From NCBI RefSeq assembly GCF_030433685.1, contig NZ_JAROCF010000001.1:2108001-2172000 (forward strand): 64,000 nucleotides of DNA. Direction: 5' to 3'. Shown here in pieces: positions 1-8,855 of the stretch; the first letter of the stretch is position 1; every line of letters begins with the position of its first letter. Made by a program: the position numbers and the translations under genes. The notes under the pieces were generated by a model. The model worked only from the letters and a program-made list of their open reading frames with translations, made no database searches and was not told where the DNA came from. The stretch comes from Leifsonia williamsii. GTDB taxonomy: Bacteria; Actinomycetota; Actinomycetes; Actinomycetales; Microbacteriaceae.

Positions 1-877
<877 letters not shown>

Positions 878-1011
878 CGGCTCTCTCTCGATCCGTCCGT
901 CGCGGTCACTGTACCTTGCCGCGGGCGCGCACCTGCCACGAGGATCGCGGGGTCACAGGAGCTGCGACGGAGGCGGGGCCGGAGAGAAACGCTACCAGGA
1001 GAGCCGGGCCG

Positions 1012-1326
1012 TCAGTCGACCGGGACGATCAAGCCATCCTCGTCGAGCACGAGACGCGTGAAAGGCTGCCGGCCGAAGGCGTTGATGCCCTCGTCGAGGT
1101 GGATGAGGAAGAGTCCGAAGCTCCGTTCGGCGCGTGTGGCGCCGCCCATCCACTCGAAGCCGTCGCGAGTGGACAGCCTGTCGGCGTCTGCCGCCGTCAC
1201 GGCCAGGGTTACCTTTCGACCGTTCCGCGCGCGGAGGAACACGGTTCCGTTCGCGCGGTCGATGGACTCCACCGACGGTTCCCAAGCCGTGAGGTGGTCG
1301 AACAGAGCGTCGAGATTCTGGTTCAT
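1012..1326 (-). CDS. Small hypothetical protein (104 aa)
   Basis: I do not recognise this family. The product is 104 residues, soluble, acidic, with alternating strand/helix character (for example RANGTVFLRARNGRKVTLAV) and no signal peptide, membrane helix or cysteine. Its ATG shares one base with the TGA of the upstream secreted-protein gene (TGATG at 1328-1324), so translation is probably coupled and the two proteins may act together. The composition looks like real coding sequence: G+C-rich third positions and balanced amino acids, unlike the overlapping reading frames. Function unknown. Confidence 0.6.
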   Translation of the reverse strand: MNQNLDALFDHLTAWEPSVESIDRANGTVFLRARNGRKVTLAVTAADADRLSTRDGFEWMGGATRAERSFGLFLIHLDEGINAFGRQPFTRLVLDEDGLIVPVD

Positions 1327-1595
1327 CAGCTCGATCGTGTCACGTGCGTGGGAGCCAGCCCATCGGTGGTATTGGTCGCCTCGGCTTGCGCAGCGGGAAT
1401 GTCCACTCCCGCCTCCGCGAACTGATCAACGTAGTCGTCCATCGCGGCAACCGGCTCGAGACTCCCGTCGTAGACCCCGCCGCCGGCCTCGATGTTCGCA
1501 GGCAGGGCATCCGCGGTCACACAGGGCGCCAGGCCGCAGAGGGGGAGAAGCGCAGTTACGCCTGCCGCAGCCGAGATGCGAATGGAGGGTCTCAT
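1326..1595 (-). CDS. Small secreted hypothetical protein (89 aa)
   Basis: Begins MRPSIRISAAAGVTALLPLCG, a basic N-terminus and hydrophobic core typical of a Sec signal peptide. Two cysteines lie near the end of the hydrophobic core (LC and APC), but neither fits a clean lipobox, so it is more likely secreted than lipidated. The mature part is about 60 residues, acidic and without recognisable motifs. I chose the ATG at 1595, which has a G-rich ribosome-binding sequence. A TTG at 1604 would add three residues. It is the first gene of a two-gene unit with the 104-aa protein. No family recognised. Confidence 0.55.
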   Translation of the reverse strand: MRPSIRISAAAGVTALLPLCGLAPCVTADALPANIEAGGGVYDGSLEPVAAMDDYVDQFAEAGVDIPAAQAEATNTTDGLAPTHVTRSS

Positions 1596-1697
1596 GACCC
1601 CCAATCTGCCGGGCAGCCGATCCGCGTGGACCCGAACGGGCGCGATGCAGTGGTGTCAGCCGTCAGCTTTGCGTAGCGCAGCCCGACGAGTGCGAGC

Positions 1698-3263
1698 TCA
1701 CCAGGCCGACGCCCGGTAGTCCTTCAGGAACACCCCGTGGACGTCGTCGCCGGCCTCGCCGCGGACGATCGGGTCGTAGACGCGGGCGGCGCCGTCGACC
1801 AGGTCGAGCGGGGCGTGGAAGCCCTCCTCGGCGAGGCGGACCTTGGTGTGGTGGGGGCGCTCGTCGGTGATCCAGCCGGTGTCGACGCTCGTCATGAGCA
1901 CGTGGTCGGTTTCGAACAGCTCGCCGGCGCTCGTGCGCGTGAGCATGTTGAGCGCCGCCTTCGCCATGTTGGTGTGCGGGTGGCCGGCGCCCTTGTAGCG
2001 GCGGCCGAACACGCCCTCCATCGCCGAGACGTTGACCACGTAGGCGCGGCCGGCCGCGGCGGCTCCGGCGGCGAGGGAGGGGCGGAGGCGGTCGATCAGG
2101 ATGAAGGGCGCCGTAGTGTTGCAGAGCTGCACCTCCAACAGTTCCAGCGGGTCCACGGCGCCGAGCGCCTGCGTCCAGCTGTTCACGTGCAGCTTGTCCG
2201 GCACGAGGCCGCCGGCGTCGATCGCCGTGCCGTCCGCGTGGCGGGCGAGGGAGGCGGAGCCCGCGGCCATGGCCTGCGCGGCCAGATCGTCGGCGGTGAG
2301 GGCGGCGGGTCCGGCGAGCTCGGCGATGGTGCCGCGCACGTCGGCGGCGGAGAGCAGCGGGTGGGCGGCGACCGACGCCTGCAGCGCCTGCGGGTGCGGG
2401 TCGGCGGTGTGGCCGAACGTCTCCAGCTCGGGCAGCGGGCCGTCGGGGAGGGGCTGCGTCTCGGCCTCCGCCAGCAGCGAGTAGGCGCCGGGGGAGCGGC
2501 GGACGGTCTGCGCCGCGTTGTTGATGAGGATGTCGAGCGGGCCGCGCGAGGCGACCGAGTCGGCGAGGGCGATCACCTGCGACGGGTCGCGCAGGTCGAT
2601 GCCGACGACCCGGAGGCGGTGCAGCCACTGGCCCGCGTCGGGGAGCTGCGAGAACCTCCGCACGGCGTCGCGCGGGAAGCGGGTCGTGATGGTGAGGTGC
2701 GCGCCGTCACGCAGCAGCCGCAGGGCGATGTGCATGCCGATCTTGGCGCGGCCGCCGGTGAGCAGGGCGCGGCGGCCGGTGAGGTCGGTGCGCGCGTTGC
2801 GCTTGGCGTGGCTGAGCGCCGCGCACGACGGGCAGAGCTGGTGGTAGAACCAGTCCACCTCGGTGTAGTGCTGCTTGCAGATGTAGCAGGCCTGCGACTG
2901 GCGCAGCGTCCCCGCCGTCGCGGACCCGGTGGAGCTGGAGGTGAGCTCGCGTCCGCGGGTCTCGTCGTCGATGCGGTCGGCGGCGCCGGTCGCGGTCGCC
3001 GCGATCACGGCGCGGTCGTGGGCCAGCTCCTCCTCGCGGAGCTGCCGCCGCCTGGCCTGCTTGACGGCCTTGAACATGTGGCCGGTCGCGCGGCGCACGG
3101 CGATGAAGTCCGGGTGCTCCTGGTCGAGGTCGTGGAGGCTCGCGAGCACGCGCAGGGTCGTCGCCAGGTCGTCGGGGTGGATGCCGGGTTCGGAGGCGGC
3201 GGAGGGCGCGGTGGAGTCTGCCGGCGCCGGAGAGTCCGGGATCGCCGTGGTATCGGGAAGCAC
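1698..3263 (-). CDS. SDR-family oxidoreductase with N-terminal CxxC/CxxC zinc-ribbon module (521 aa)
   Basis: Residues 1-160 are an extra N-terminal region, helical and then carrying C126-x2-C129 and C144-x2-C147 (CYIC and CPSC), a zinc-ribbon-like four-cysteine set. A Rossmann SDR domain follows, with TGGRAKIG at 169-176 as the cofactor loop and an NNAAQ motif. The usual YxxxK catalytic pair is not evident: the equivalent segment reads HTNMAK, with Thr where Tyr is expected. It is roughly twice the length of a classical SDR. The GTG start at 3263 is chosen because TAGAAT lies exactly 6 bases upstream, suggesting a leaderless transcript starting inside the end of the previous gene. Substrate unknown; a noncanonical or regulatory SDR is possible. 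Confidence 0.8.
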   Translation of the reverse strand: MLPDTTAIPDSPAPADSTAPSAASEPGIHPDDLATTLRVLASLHDLDQEHPDFIAVRRATGHMFKAVKQARRRQLREEELAHDRAVIAATATGAADRIDDETRGRELTSSSTGSATAGTLRQSQACYICKQHYTEVDWFYHQLCPSCAALSHAKRNARTDLTGRRALLTGGRAKIGMHIALRLLRDGAHLTITTRFPRDAVRRFSQLPDAGQWLHRLRVVGIDLRDPSQVIALADSVASRGPLDILINNAAQTVRRSPGAYSLLAEAETQPLPDGPLPELETFGHTADPHPQALQASVAAHPLLSAADVRGTIAELAGPAALTADDLAAQAMAAGSASLARHADGTAIDAGGLVPDKLHVNSWTQALGAVDPLELLEVQLCNTTAPFILIDRLRPSLAAGAAAAGRAYVVNVSAMEGVFGRRYKGAGHPHTNMAKAALNMLTRTSAGELFETDHVLMTSVDTGWITDERPHHTKVRLAEEGFHAPLDLVDGAARVYDPIVRGEAGDDVHGVFLKDYRASAW

Positions 3264-3269
3264 CGTGGA

Positions 3270-3275
3270 ATTCTA
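3270..3275 (-). promoter_or_regulatory. Leaderless -10 element for the zinc-ribbon SDR
   Basis: TAGAAT reads on the minus strand with 6 bases to the GTG start and overlaps the last codons of the DUF6510 gene. No Shine-Dalgarno sequence is present. Confidence 0.5.
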
Positions 3276-3557
3276 CGTGGTGTCGAGCTCGAGCCAGGCC
3301 AGACCCCGGAGGTCGAGGCACAGCCTCCCGTCGCGGTCGGTCGCCCGGGCGATCACCTCGCCGCAGACGTTGCACCGCAGGACGAGGCCGTGGTCGTCCG
3401 GGTAGAGCCGGGCGCGGGCGACGACGCTGACGTCGCCGCAGTGCGCGCAGCGTCCGCGCGCCGACGTGACGTCGACCGCGAACACCTCCGAGAGCATCCC
3501 CGCGGCGGCGTTGCCGTCGAGGAAGTCCATGGGCTGATCGGTGGGCTGATCGGTCAT
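3273..3557 (-). CDS. DUF6510 four-cysteine protein (94 aa)
   Basis: Small soluble protein with two CxxC knuckles, C37-x2-C40 (CAHC) and C62-x2-C65 (CNVC), separated by about 20 residues. This resembles a zinc ribbon or a rubredoxin-like metal site. The ATG at 3557 overlaps the TGA of the flavin reductase gene (ATGA), so it is translationally coupled as the third gene of the Mo-enzyme / reductase / DUF6510 unit. The family name is recognised; no function is established. The context suggests it serves the neighbouring oxidoreductases, either as a zinc protein or as an electron-transfer partner, but that is inference. Confidence 0.75.
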   Translation of the reverse strand: MTDQPTDQPMDFLDGNAAAGMLSEVFAVDVTSARGRCAHCGDVSVVARARLYPDDHGLVLRCNVCGEVIARATDRDGRLCLDLRGLAWLELDTT

Positions 3558-4306
3558 CCGGCACCTCCGATGCCGCCGTAGCGCTCGGTGCGGACGCGCG
3601 CAGGGTCGTGGCCGGCGTCGATCAGCCAGCCGGACACCGCCTCGACGAACGGGGTGGAGCCGCACAGGTAGAAGGTGGGCGCGACCTGCGCGGGCAGCAC
3701 GAGGTCGGCCAGGGTCGCGGCGGTGAGCCGCGCGGGGGCGGTGGGCCAGCCGGCCGGCGCCTCCCTGGTGTACGTGTAGTCGACGCGCAGCGGGGCGCCG
3801 GGGTCGGCCGCGAGCGCCGACAGCTCCTCGCGGTAGTAGCCCGCGGCGGGCGTGCGCAACGAGTAGAGCAGCCGGAAGGGGGCCGCGCTGGCGGCCGCGT
3901 GGTGCGCACGCGCCATCGACATGAGCGGGACGACGCCCGAACCGCCGGCGATGAGCTGCACGGGGCCCTCGTCACCGGTGCGCCAGACGAACCAGCCGCC
4001 GACCGGGCCGCGCACCTCGAGCTGCTCCCCGACCTGGAGGCCGCGGACGAGGTAGGGCGAGACCTCCCCGTCGGCCAGCTCCTCCACGGTCAGCTCCAGC
4101 TCGTCCTCGGGCAGCCCCGCGCCGGAGGCCGAGGCGATCGAGTAGGAGCGCACGGCCTGATAGCCGTCGGGGGCGGTGAGGCGGACATCCACGTGCTGGC
4201 CGGCGAGGTGGCCGTGCAGGCCGGGGATGCGGAGGCGGATGGTGCGGGCGGTCGGTGTCTCGAGCCGCGCGTCCACCACGTCGGCCACGCGCCAGACGGT
4301 GCTCAC
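3554..4306 (-). CDS. Ferredoxin-reductase-type FAD/NAD(P)H oxidoreductase (250 aa)
   Basis: Two-domain ferredoxin-NADP reductase fold: FAD-binding RSYSIAS at 53-59, pyridine-nucleotide loop GGSGVVP at 121-127, and the C-terminal YLCGSTPFVEAV segment. There is no 2Fe-2S domain, so electrons leave from the flavin directly. The GTG at 4306 overlaps the TGA of the molybdoenzyme gene (GTGA), which decides this start over longer alternatives running into that gene. It probably takes electrons from NAD(P)H and passes them to the cytosolic molybdoenzyme encoded just upstream, possibly through the DUF6510 protein encoded just downstream. The pairing is inferred from operon structure. Confidence 0.85.
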   Translation of the reverse strand: MSTVWRVADVVDARLETPTARTIRLRIPGLHGHLAGQHVDVRLTAPDGYQAVRSYSIASASGAGLPEDELELTVEELADGEVSPYLVRGLQVGEQLEVRGPVGGWFVWRTGDEGPVQLIAGGSGVVPLMSMARAHHAAASAAPFRLLYSLRTPAAGYYREELSALAADPGAPLRVDYTYTREAPAGWPTAPARLTAATLADLVLPAQVAPTFYLCGSTPFVEAVSGWLIDAGHDPARVRTERYGGIGGAG

Positions 4307-4896
4307 CAGTAGCGCTGCTCCTTCCAGGGGTCGCCGTACATGTTGTAGCCGTTCTGCTCCCAGAAGCCGGGCTGGTCCTGCGGGAGCATCTGCAGGCCGT
4401 TGACCCACTTGGCGCTCTTCCAGAAGTAGAGGTGCGGCACCAGGAGGCGCGCGGGGCCGCCGTGCTCGGGGGCGAGGTCCTCACCGTCGAAGGTGTGCGC
4501 GATCCAGGCCTTGCCGTCGAGCAGATCGGCGAGCGGGACGTTCGTCGTGTAGCCGCCGTAGCTGTGCGCCATCGTGTACTCGTACGACGTGTCGACCTCG
4601 GCGAACAGCGTGTCGAGCGAGACGCCCCGCCACGAGGTGCCGAGCTTCGACCAGCTGGTGACGCAGTGGATGTCGGTGGAGACGTCGTCCTGCGGCAGAG
4701 CCATGAATTCGTCCCAGCTCCAGCTGCGCTTCTCACCCTTCTCGTTGGTGATGGTGAACGCCCACTCGTCTTTGGAGATGCGCGGGGTGGGGCCGGCGCT
4801 CAGCACCGGGAAGCCCTCGGTCAGATACTGACCCGGTGGCAGGCGGGGGTCGTCGGTCCGGCGACGACCGAGGAAGCCGGAGGAGATGATGCCCAT
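4303..4896 (-). CDS. Cytosolic sulfite-oxidase-like molybdopterin oxidoreductase (197 aa)
   Basis: Compact molybdopterin-binding domain of the sulfite oxidase / MsrP (YedY) superfamily. The cysteine in DIHCVTSWSK (C78) is the expected molybdenum ligand, and HGGPARLLVPHLYFWKSAKW is the conserved cofactor-binding stretch. There is no signal peptide or Tat motif, so unlike periplasmic MsrP it stays in the cytosol. First gene of a coupled unit with a flavin reductase and DUF6510. TAGGCT lies 6 bases before the ATG, indicating a leaderless start. It diverges from moaA, which makes its cofactor precursor. The physiological substrate (a sulfoxide, N-oxide or oxyanion) cannot be told from sequence. 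Confidence 0.88.
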   Translation of the reverse strand: MGIISSGFLGRRRTDDPRLPPGQYLTEGFPVLSAGPTPRISKDEWAFTITNEKGEKRSWSWDEFMALPQDDVSTDIHCVTSWSKLGTSWRGVSLDTLFAEVDTSYEYTMAHSYGGYTTNVPLADLLDGKAWIAHTFDGEDLAPEHGGPARLLVPHLYFWKSAKWVNGLQMLPQDQPGFWEQNGYNMYGDPWKEQRYW

Positions 4897-4902
4897 GGGG
4901 CG

Positions 4903-4908
4903 AGCCTA
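4903..4908 (-). promoter_or_regulatory. Leaderless -10 element for the cytosolic Mo-enzyme operon
   Basis: TAGGCT on the minus strand, 6 bases before the ATG at 4896. It lies in a 46-base divergent gap shared with the moaA promoter. Confidence 0.5.
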
Positions 4909-4930
4909 ATGGGGTGGCGGCTGCGCGGTC

Positions 4931-4936
4931 TATGGT
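4931..4936 (+). promoter_or_regulatory. Leaderless -10 element for moaA
   Basis: TATGGT ends 6 bases before the ATG at 4943. This supports that upstream ATG over internal methionines. Confidence 0.45.
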
Positions 4937-4942
4937 GAAGGC

Positions 4943-6049
4943 ATGGCCGCCGTCAATCTCGGGATGCCGCGCAGTGCGATCGCGGATGCTGCTGGCACTG
5001 CCGCTGGGGGCGCTGGTGGCGCTTCGGGCGTCGCGCCGAGCATGGCCGGGCGGCCGGAGCATCCTGGGCTCCTCGACCGGTTCGGGCGCGTCGCGCGCGA
5101 CCTGCGGGTGTCGGTGACCGAGAAGTGCTCGCTGCGCTGCACCTACTGCATGCCGGCGGAGGGGCTCCCGGCGATACCCAGGGACGACCTCCTCACAGCC
5201 CCCGAGATCGCCCGGCTGGTCGGGATCGCCGCGCGCGACCTGGGGGTCAGGGAGGTGCGGTTCACCGGAGGCGAGCCGCTCATGCGCGCCGACCTCGCCG
5301 AGATCATCGGGCTGTCGGCGGCGGCGGCGCCCGGCGTCGACCTGTCGATCACGACCAACGGCATCGGGCTGGACCACCGCCTCCCCGCCCTCGTGGCGGC
5401 CGGGCTGACCCGCGTGAACGTGTCGCTCGACACCGTCGACCGTGCGCACTTCGCCGAGCTGACCCGCCGCGACCGGCTGCCGGCCGTGCTGGCGGGCATC
5501 CAGGCCGCCCACGACGCCGGGCTCAGCCCGCTCAAGCTCAACGCCGTGATGATGCGGCAGACGCTCGCGGATGCTCCCGACCTCCTCGCCTGGGCCCTCG
5601 AGCACGACTGCCGGCTGCGCTTCATCGAGCAGATGCCGCTCGACGCCGACCGCTCGTGGATCCGCGACAACATGGTCTCGGCGGCGGAGCTGCTGGAGGT
5701 GCTCGGCACACGCTTCGTGCTCACGGAGGCCGGACGCGACGACCCGTCCGCTCCCGCTGAGGAGTGGCTCGTGGACGGCGGCCCCGCGACGGTCGGCATC
5801 ATCGCCTCCGTCACCAGGTCCTTCTGCGCCGCGTGCGACCGCACCCGGGTCACGGCCGAGGGCACCGTGCGCTCGTGCCTGTTCGGCGACGACGAGACCG
5901 ACCTGCGCGGGCTGCTGCGTGGCGGCGCGGACGATACGGAGATCGCGCGCTGGTGGCGCGGCGCGATGTGGAACAAGCAGGCCGGGCACGGCATCGACGC
6001 GGCCGGATTCGCGCCGCCGGTCAGGAGCATGGGAGCGATCGGTGGCTGA
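4943..6049 (+). CDS. moaA: GTP 3',8-cyclase MoaA
   Basis: Radical-SAM enzyme that with MoaC converts GTP into cyclic pyranopterin monophosphate, the first step of molybdenum cofactor synthesis. The N-terminal cluster motif is C62-x3-C66-x2-C69 (CSLRCTYC). The second 4Fe-4S site is formed by C295, C298 and C312 (CAAC...RSC). FTGGEPL is the SAM-binding glycine motif, and the chain ends in GG as required in MoaA. About 40 extra alanine/glycine-rich residues precede the conserved domain. The start at 4943 is kept because a leaderless TATGGT lies 6 bases upstream; an ATG at codon 34 is possible. moaD overlaps its 3' end by 8 bases. Confidence 0.95.
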   Translation: MAAVNLGMPRSAIADAAGTAAGGAGGASGVAPSMAGRPEHPGLLDRFGRVARDLRVSVTEKCSLRCTYCMPAEGLPAIPRDDLLTAPEIARLVGIAARDLGVREVRFTGGEPLMRADLAEIIGLSAAAAPGVDLSITTNGIGLDHRLPALVAAGLTRVNVSLDTVDRAHFAELTRRDRLPAVLAGIQAAHDAGLSPLKLNAVMMRQTLADAPDLLAWALEHDCRLRFIEQMPLDADRSWIRDNMVSAAELLEVLGTRFVLTEAGRDDPSAPAEEWLVDGGPATVGIIASVTRSFCAACDRTRVTAEGTVRSCLFGDDETDLRGLLRGGADDTEIARWWRGAMWNKQAGHGIDAAGFAPPVRSMGAIGG

Positions 6050-6287
6050 CATCCTGGTGCGGTACTTCGCGGCGGCCGAGGAGGCGGCGGGGCGCTCGGA
6101 GGAGCGGCTCGCGCTCGCCGACGCCACGGTGGGATCGTTGCGCGCCGAGCTCGTGGCGCGGCACGGGGAGCCGATGGAGAAGGTGCTGCGATCGGGGTCG
6201 TTCCTGGTGGGCGGTGTGGTGTCGCGGGATCCGTCGCGGGAGGTCGACGGGGTCGTGGACGTGCTGCCGCCGTTCGCCGGGGGGTGA
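6042..6287 (+). CDS. moaD: MoaD / ThiS-family sulfur carrier
   Basis: Ubiquitin-fold protein of 81 residues ending in the diagnostic Gly-Gly (PPFAGG) that is adenylated by MoeB and thiocarboxylated before sulfur transfer by molybdopterin synthase. It starts with GTG at 6042 inside the last codons of moaA, an 8-base overlap in another frame, so it is cotranslated with moaA. Its partner, the large subunit MoaE, is encoded on the opposite strand at 10107-10592. The size and ending match the family, so the assignment is firm. Confidence 0.9.
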   Translation: MADILVRYFAAAEEAAGRSEERLALADATVGSLRAELVARHGEPMEKVLRSGSFLVGGVVSRDPSREVDGVVDVLPPFAGG

Positions 6288-6392
6288 GCGTCGTCGGCGC
6301 CTCGTGGGCGGCGCGACGCGCGCGGGAACCGTGCGTTCGTGCTCTGTCGTGTCCGGCCGCCCTCGCATAGTGTTCCGGAAAGGGGGTACGGG

Positions 6393-6737
6393 ATGTCCGC
6401 ACTGATGGGGGAATACGAGAAGGGGCGGCGTCGGGCCGCGCGATTCTGGATGCTGCTGATCGCAGCGTTCGCGGCGGGCGTCGGCGTGTGGTTGACGCTG
6501 CCGTACGGGATCGTGCTGGTCGCCGGTGACGTCGGAGCGGTCGGCGGCTGGGGGCTCGCCATGCTGGGCGCCGCGCTGCTGGCCGGTGTGGTGGCCGCGG
6601 GCGTGGCTGCTGCGCGAGTGCGCGTGCCGGTGACGAGTTCGCCGGGCAAGCCGAACGAACGTTTCGATCGGGTGGACCCGTCGCCCGATCCCGAGCCGGG
6701 TGTGGTCTGGAGCGGCGCGAAGCTGGGGTCGATGTAG
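6393..6737 (+). CDS. Two-helix membrane protein, hypothetical (114 aa)
   Basis: After a short basic start (MSALMGEYEKGRRRAARFW) there are two hydrophobic helices at roughly residues 17-42 and 50-75, then a hydrophilic proline-rich tail ending VVWSGAKLGSM. The ATG at 6393 is preceded by AAAGGGGG at Shine-Dalgarno distance. I recognise no domain. It lies between moaD and the converging modC, but its own ribosome-binding site and a 105-base gap argue against tight coupling with the molybdenum genes. Confidence 0.65.
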   Translation: MSALMGEYEKGRRRAARFWMLLIAAFAAGVGVWLTLPYGIVLVAGDVGAVGGWGLAMLGAALLAGVVAAGVAAARVRVPVTSSPGKPNERFDRVDPSPDPEPGVVWSGAKLGSM

Positions 6738-6772
6738 CGGACGGTGGTGGCGCCGGCGCCGGCGTCGGTTGG

Positions 6773-7885
6773 TCAGCGTGGGTGGATCGTCACATCCTCC
6801 GGGGCGACCAGGAGGTCGACCGAGCTGCCGATGACGAGCGCTGCGTCGGCGACGGTGGCCGGTGGGACGAGTGCGGTGAGGGTCGTGGTCCGGACGCGGA
6901 CCAGATCGGCGTGGGGCTCGAGGCCGGTGACGCGTGACGGGATGCGGTTGGGCGAGGCGGTGGCGGCCGGGTTCGGCGTGGTGGCGCCGGGGCTCGGCGC
7001 GGTGGCGGCCGGGCTCGGCGCGGTGTTGGTACTCGCCGCAGTGGGGGCGGTGACAGCGACGGCGGAGGGGCGGATGACGGCCGAGACGGGGGCGCCGACG
7101 GGGATGTGCTCGGTCGCGGTGCCGTGCAGGCGGAGGCCGTCGGTGGTGAGCAGGCCGGTGGGGGTGCGGCCTCCGGTGAGCAGTGTCAGGCCGGAGAGGT
7201 CGGCGGTGAAGGGGTGGTGGGGCCGTTCGAGCACGCGGCGCGTCTCTCCGTGCTCGACGACGCGGCCCTCGTGGAGCACGGCCACGCGATCGGCGAGGAG
7301 GTAGGCGTCCAGCACATCGTGGGTGACCAGCACCGTGGTCCGGTCGCGGAGGACGTCGGCGAGCATGCCCCGGAGCTCGGCGGCCACGGCGACGTCCAGC
7401 GCGGCGAGCGGCTCGTCGAGCAGGAGCAGCCGGGGCTCGGCGGCGAGGGCGCGGGCGATCGCGACACGCTGGGCCTGACCTCCCGACAGCGAGTCGGGGT
7501 GCCGGTCGGCGAAAGGGGCCGTCCCGGTGCGGCGCAGCCAGGCGTCGGCGCGGTCGCGGGCCTCGGCCCGGCCGGCGCCGGACGAGCGCGGGCCGAACTC
7601 GACGTTGTGTCGGACGGTGAGGTGGGGGAAGAGCAGGGCGTCCTGCGCGAGCAGTGCGACACCGCGGCGGTGCGGGGGCGTCCAGGTGCGGGGGAGGTCG
7701 AACAGCACGTCCCCGTCGAGCGCGGCGCGGCCGGTGTCCGGCCGCACGAGGCCGGCGAGCATGCCGAGCACGGTCGACTTGCCGGCGCCGTTCGGACCCA
7801 GCAGCGCCAGCGTCTCCCCGGCGTGGACGGACAGCTCGATGCTGACGTCGCGCTCCACGCTCGTCGCGGTGAGGGCGAGACTCAT
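6773..7885 (-). CDS. modC: Molybdate ABC transporter ATP-binding protein ModC, with a repeat-bearing C-terminal domain
   Basis: ATPase of the molybdate importer. Walker A is GPNGAGKST (30-38), the signature LSGGQ is at 133-137 and Walker B LLLLDEP at 153-159. The C-terminal TOBE/Mop-like region (about 245-370) binds oxyanion in this family but is interrupted by a low-complexity insert. That insert carries three heptads ([21 protein letters not shown]; residues 288-308) encoded by a 21-base tandem repeat. The ATG overlaps the modB stop (ATGA). Last gene of the regulator-modA-ORF39-modB-modC unit. Confidence 0.93.
   Translation of the reverse strand: MSLALTATSVERDVSIELSVHAGETLALLGPNGAGKSTVLGMLAGLVRPDTGRAALDGDVLFDLPRTWTPPHRRGVALLAQDALLFPHLTVRHNVEFGPRSSGAGRAEARDRADAWLRRTGTAPFADRHPDSLSGGQAQRVAIARALAAEPRLLLLDEPLAALDVAVAAELRGMLADVLRDRTTVLVTHDVLDAYLLADRVAVLHEGRVVEHGETRRVLERPHHPFTADLSGLTLLTGGRTPTGLLTTDGLRLHGTATEHIPVGAPVSAVIRPSAVAVTAPTAASTNTAPSPAATAPSPGATTPNPAATASPNRIPSRVTGLEPHADLVRVRTTTLTALVPPATVADAALVIGSSVDLLVAPEDVTIHPR
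6960..7022 (+). repeat. 21-bp tandem repeat, three units, inside modC
   Basis: Three units at 6960-6980, 6981-7001 and 7002-7022, differing at a few positions and in frame with modC. They encode proline/threonine/alanine heptapeptides. Repeat-number variation would keep the frame. Confidence 0.8.
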
Positions 7886-8733
7886 GGAGTCGCCTCCGGG
7901 GTGAGCGCACCGCGGGCGTCGCGCATAGCCCGGCCACCGCCTCCACCGCCTCCGCTTCTGCGCCGCCGCAGCGGCTCACCCGCGCTGTGCGCGACCGCGA
8001 CGACCAGCACGGCCACCACGATCAGGACCAGCGAGAGCGCGACGGCGGCGTCCGGGTCCGTCTCGCGTTGGAGGTAGATCTCCAGCGGCAGGGTGCGCGT
8101 GACGCCCTGCAGGCTCCCGGCGAAGGTCAGCGTGGCGCCGAACTCGCCGAGGGCGCGCGCGAAGGAGAGGATCGCCCCCGACACGATCGCCGGGACCACG
8201 AGCGGAAGGGTCACCCGGAACAGCACGGTCGAGGGGCGGGCACCGAGAGTCGCGGCGACGGCCTCGTAACGGTCGCCCGCGGACCGCAGCGCACCCTCCA
8301 GACTCAGCACCAGGAAGGGCAGCGCGACGAACGTCTGCGCCACCACGACCGCCGGAGTCGAGAACGCGATGCCCAGCACGCCGCCGAGCGCGCCGCGCCG
8401 ACCGTACAGGGACAGCAGCGCGAGGCCCCCGACGACGGGAGGCAGCACGAGGGGGAGCAGGACGAGCGCCCGCAGCAGGCGGCGTCCGGCGAACGGCAGG
8501 CGCGCCAGCACGATCGCCATCGGCACCCCGAGCACCAGGCAGGCGGCGGTTGCGAGCAGCGAGGTCCGCAGGCTCAGCAGCAGGGCGTCCACCGACGAGG
8601 GGGAGGTCACCAGCGGCACGAACTGCGACCACTCCACCCGGCCGACCATCGCCGCGAGCGGCAGGAGGACGAACAGCGCGCCGACCGCGGCGACCGCCAC
8701 GATCCACCGGGGCACGCCCAGCCGGCCGGTCAC
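7882..8733 (-). CDS. modB: Molybdate ABC transporter permease ModB
   Basis: Inner-membrane subunit with about five to six hydrophobic helices. The cytoplasmic coupling-loop motif [20 protein letters not shown] is characteristic of ModB. The GTG at 8733 is selected because it overlaps the TGA of the preceding small ORF (GTGA) and places the basic residues of RLGVPRW just before helix 1. The chain ends in a glycine-rich, basic tail. 283 residues, normal for the family apart from that tail. It partners with ModA and ModC in the same operon. Confidence 0.92.
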   Translation of the reverse strand: MTGRLGVPRWIVAVAAVGALFVLLPLAAMVGRVEWSQFVPLVTSPSSVDALLLSLRTSLLATAACLVLGVPMAIVLARLPFAGRRLLRALVLLPLVLPPVVGGLALLSLYGRRGALGGVLGIAFSTPAVVVAQTFVALPFLVLSLEGALRSAGDRYEAVAATLGARPSTVLFRVTLPLVVPAIVSGAILSFARALGEFGATLTFAGSLQGVTRTLPLEIYLQRETDPDAAVALSLVLIVVAVLVVAVAHSAGEPLRRRRSGGGGGGGRAMRDARGALTPEATP

Positions 8734-8739
8734 GGCGCC
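8725..8739 (+). repeat. 15-bp direct repeat, copy 1, at the ORF39/modB junction
   Basis: GCCGGTCACGGCGCC, identical to 8841-8855 and offset by 116 bases. It contains the GTGA overlap on the minus strand. Confidence 0.7.
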
Positions 8740-8849
8740 TCCCAGCCGGAGGCTGCGATGGACGACGCCAGGACACGCCAGGCCGGGTCGTCGTGGCGCC
8801 ACGCGTCGGCGACCACGGCCTCCGGACTCTCGCCCACGCCGCCGGTCAC
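8730..8849 (-). CDS. Candidate 39-aa small protein between modA and modB
   Basis: A 40-codon frame starts with GTG at 8849, overlapping the modA stop (GTGA), and stops at TGA 8732-8730, overlapping the modB GTG. This double 4-base coupling is what a real gene in this operon would show. The product starts [17 protein letters not shown] and ends [12 protein letters not shown]. It is soluble, with three tryptophans, and has no recognised family. An alternative is that the 116 bases are a duplication or insertion spacer, because both junctions carry the same 15-base word. No peptide-level evidence can be drawn from sequence alone. Confidence 0.4.
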   Translation of the reverse strand: MTGGVGESPEAVVADAWRHDDPAWRVLASSIAASGWEAP

Positions 8850-8855
8850 GGCGCC
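8841..8855 (+). repeat. 15-bp direct repeat, copy 2, at the modA/ORF39 junction
   Basis: Same 15 bases as 8725-8739. Together the copies bracket the 39-codon ORF. Confidence 0.7.
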
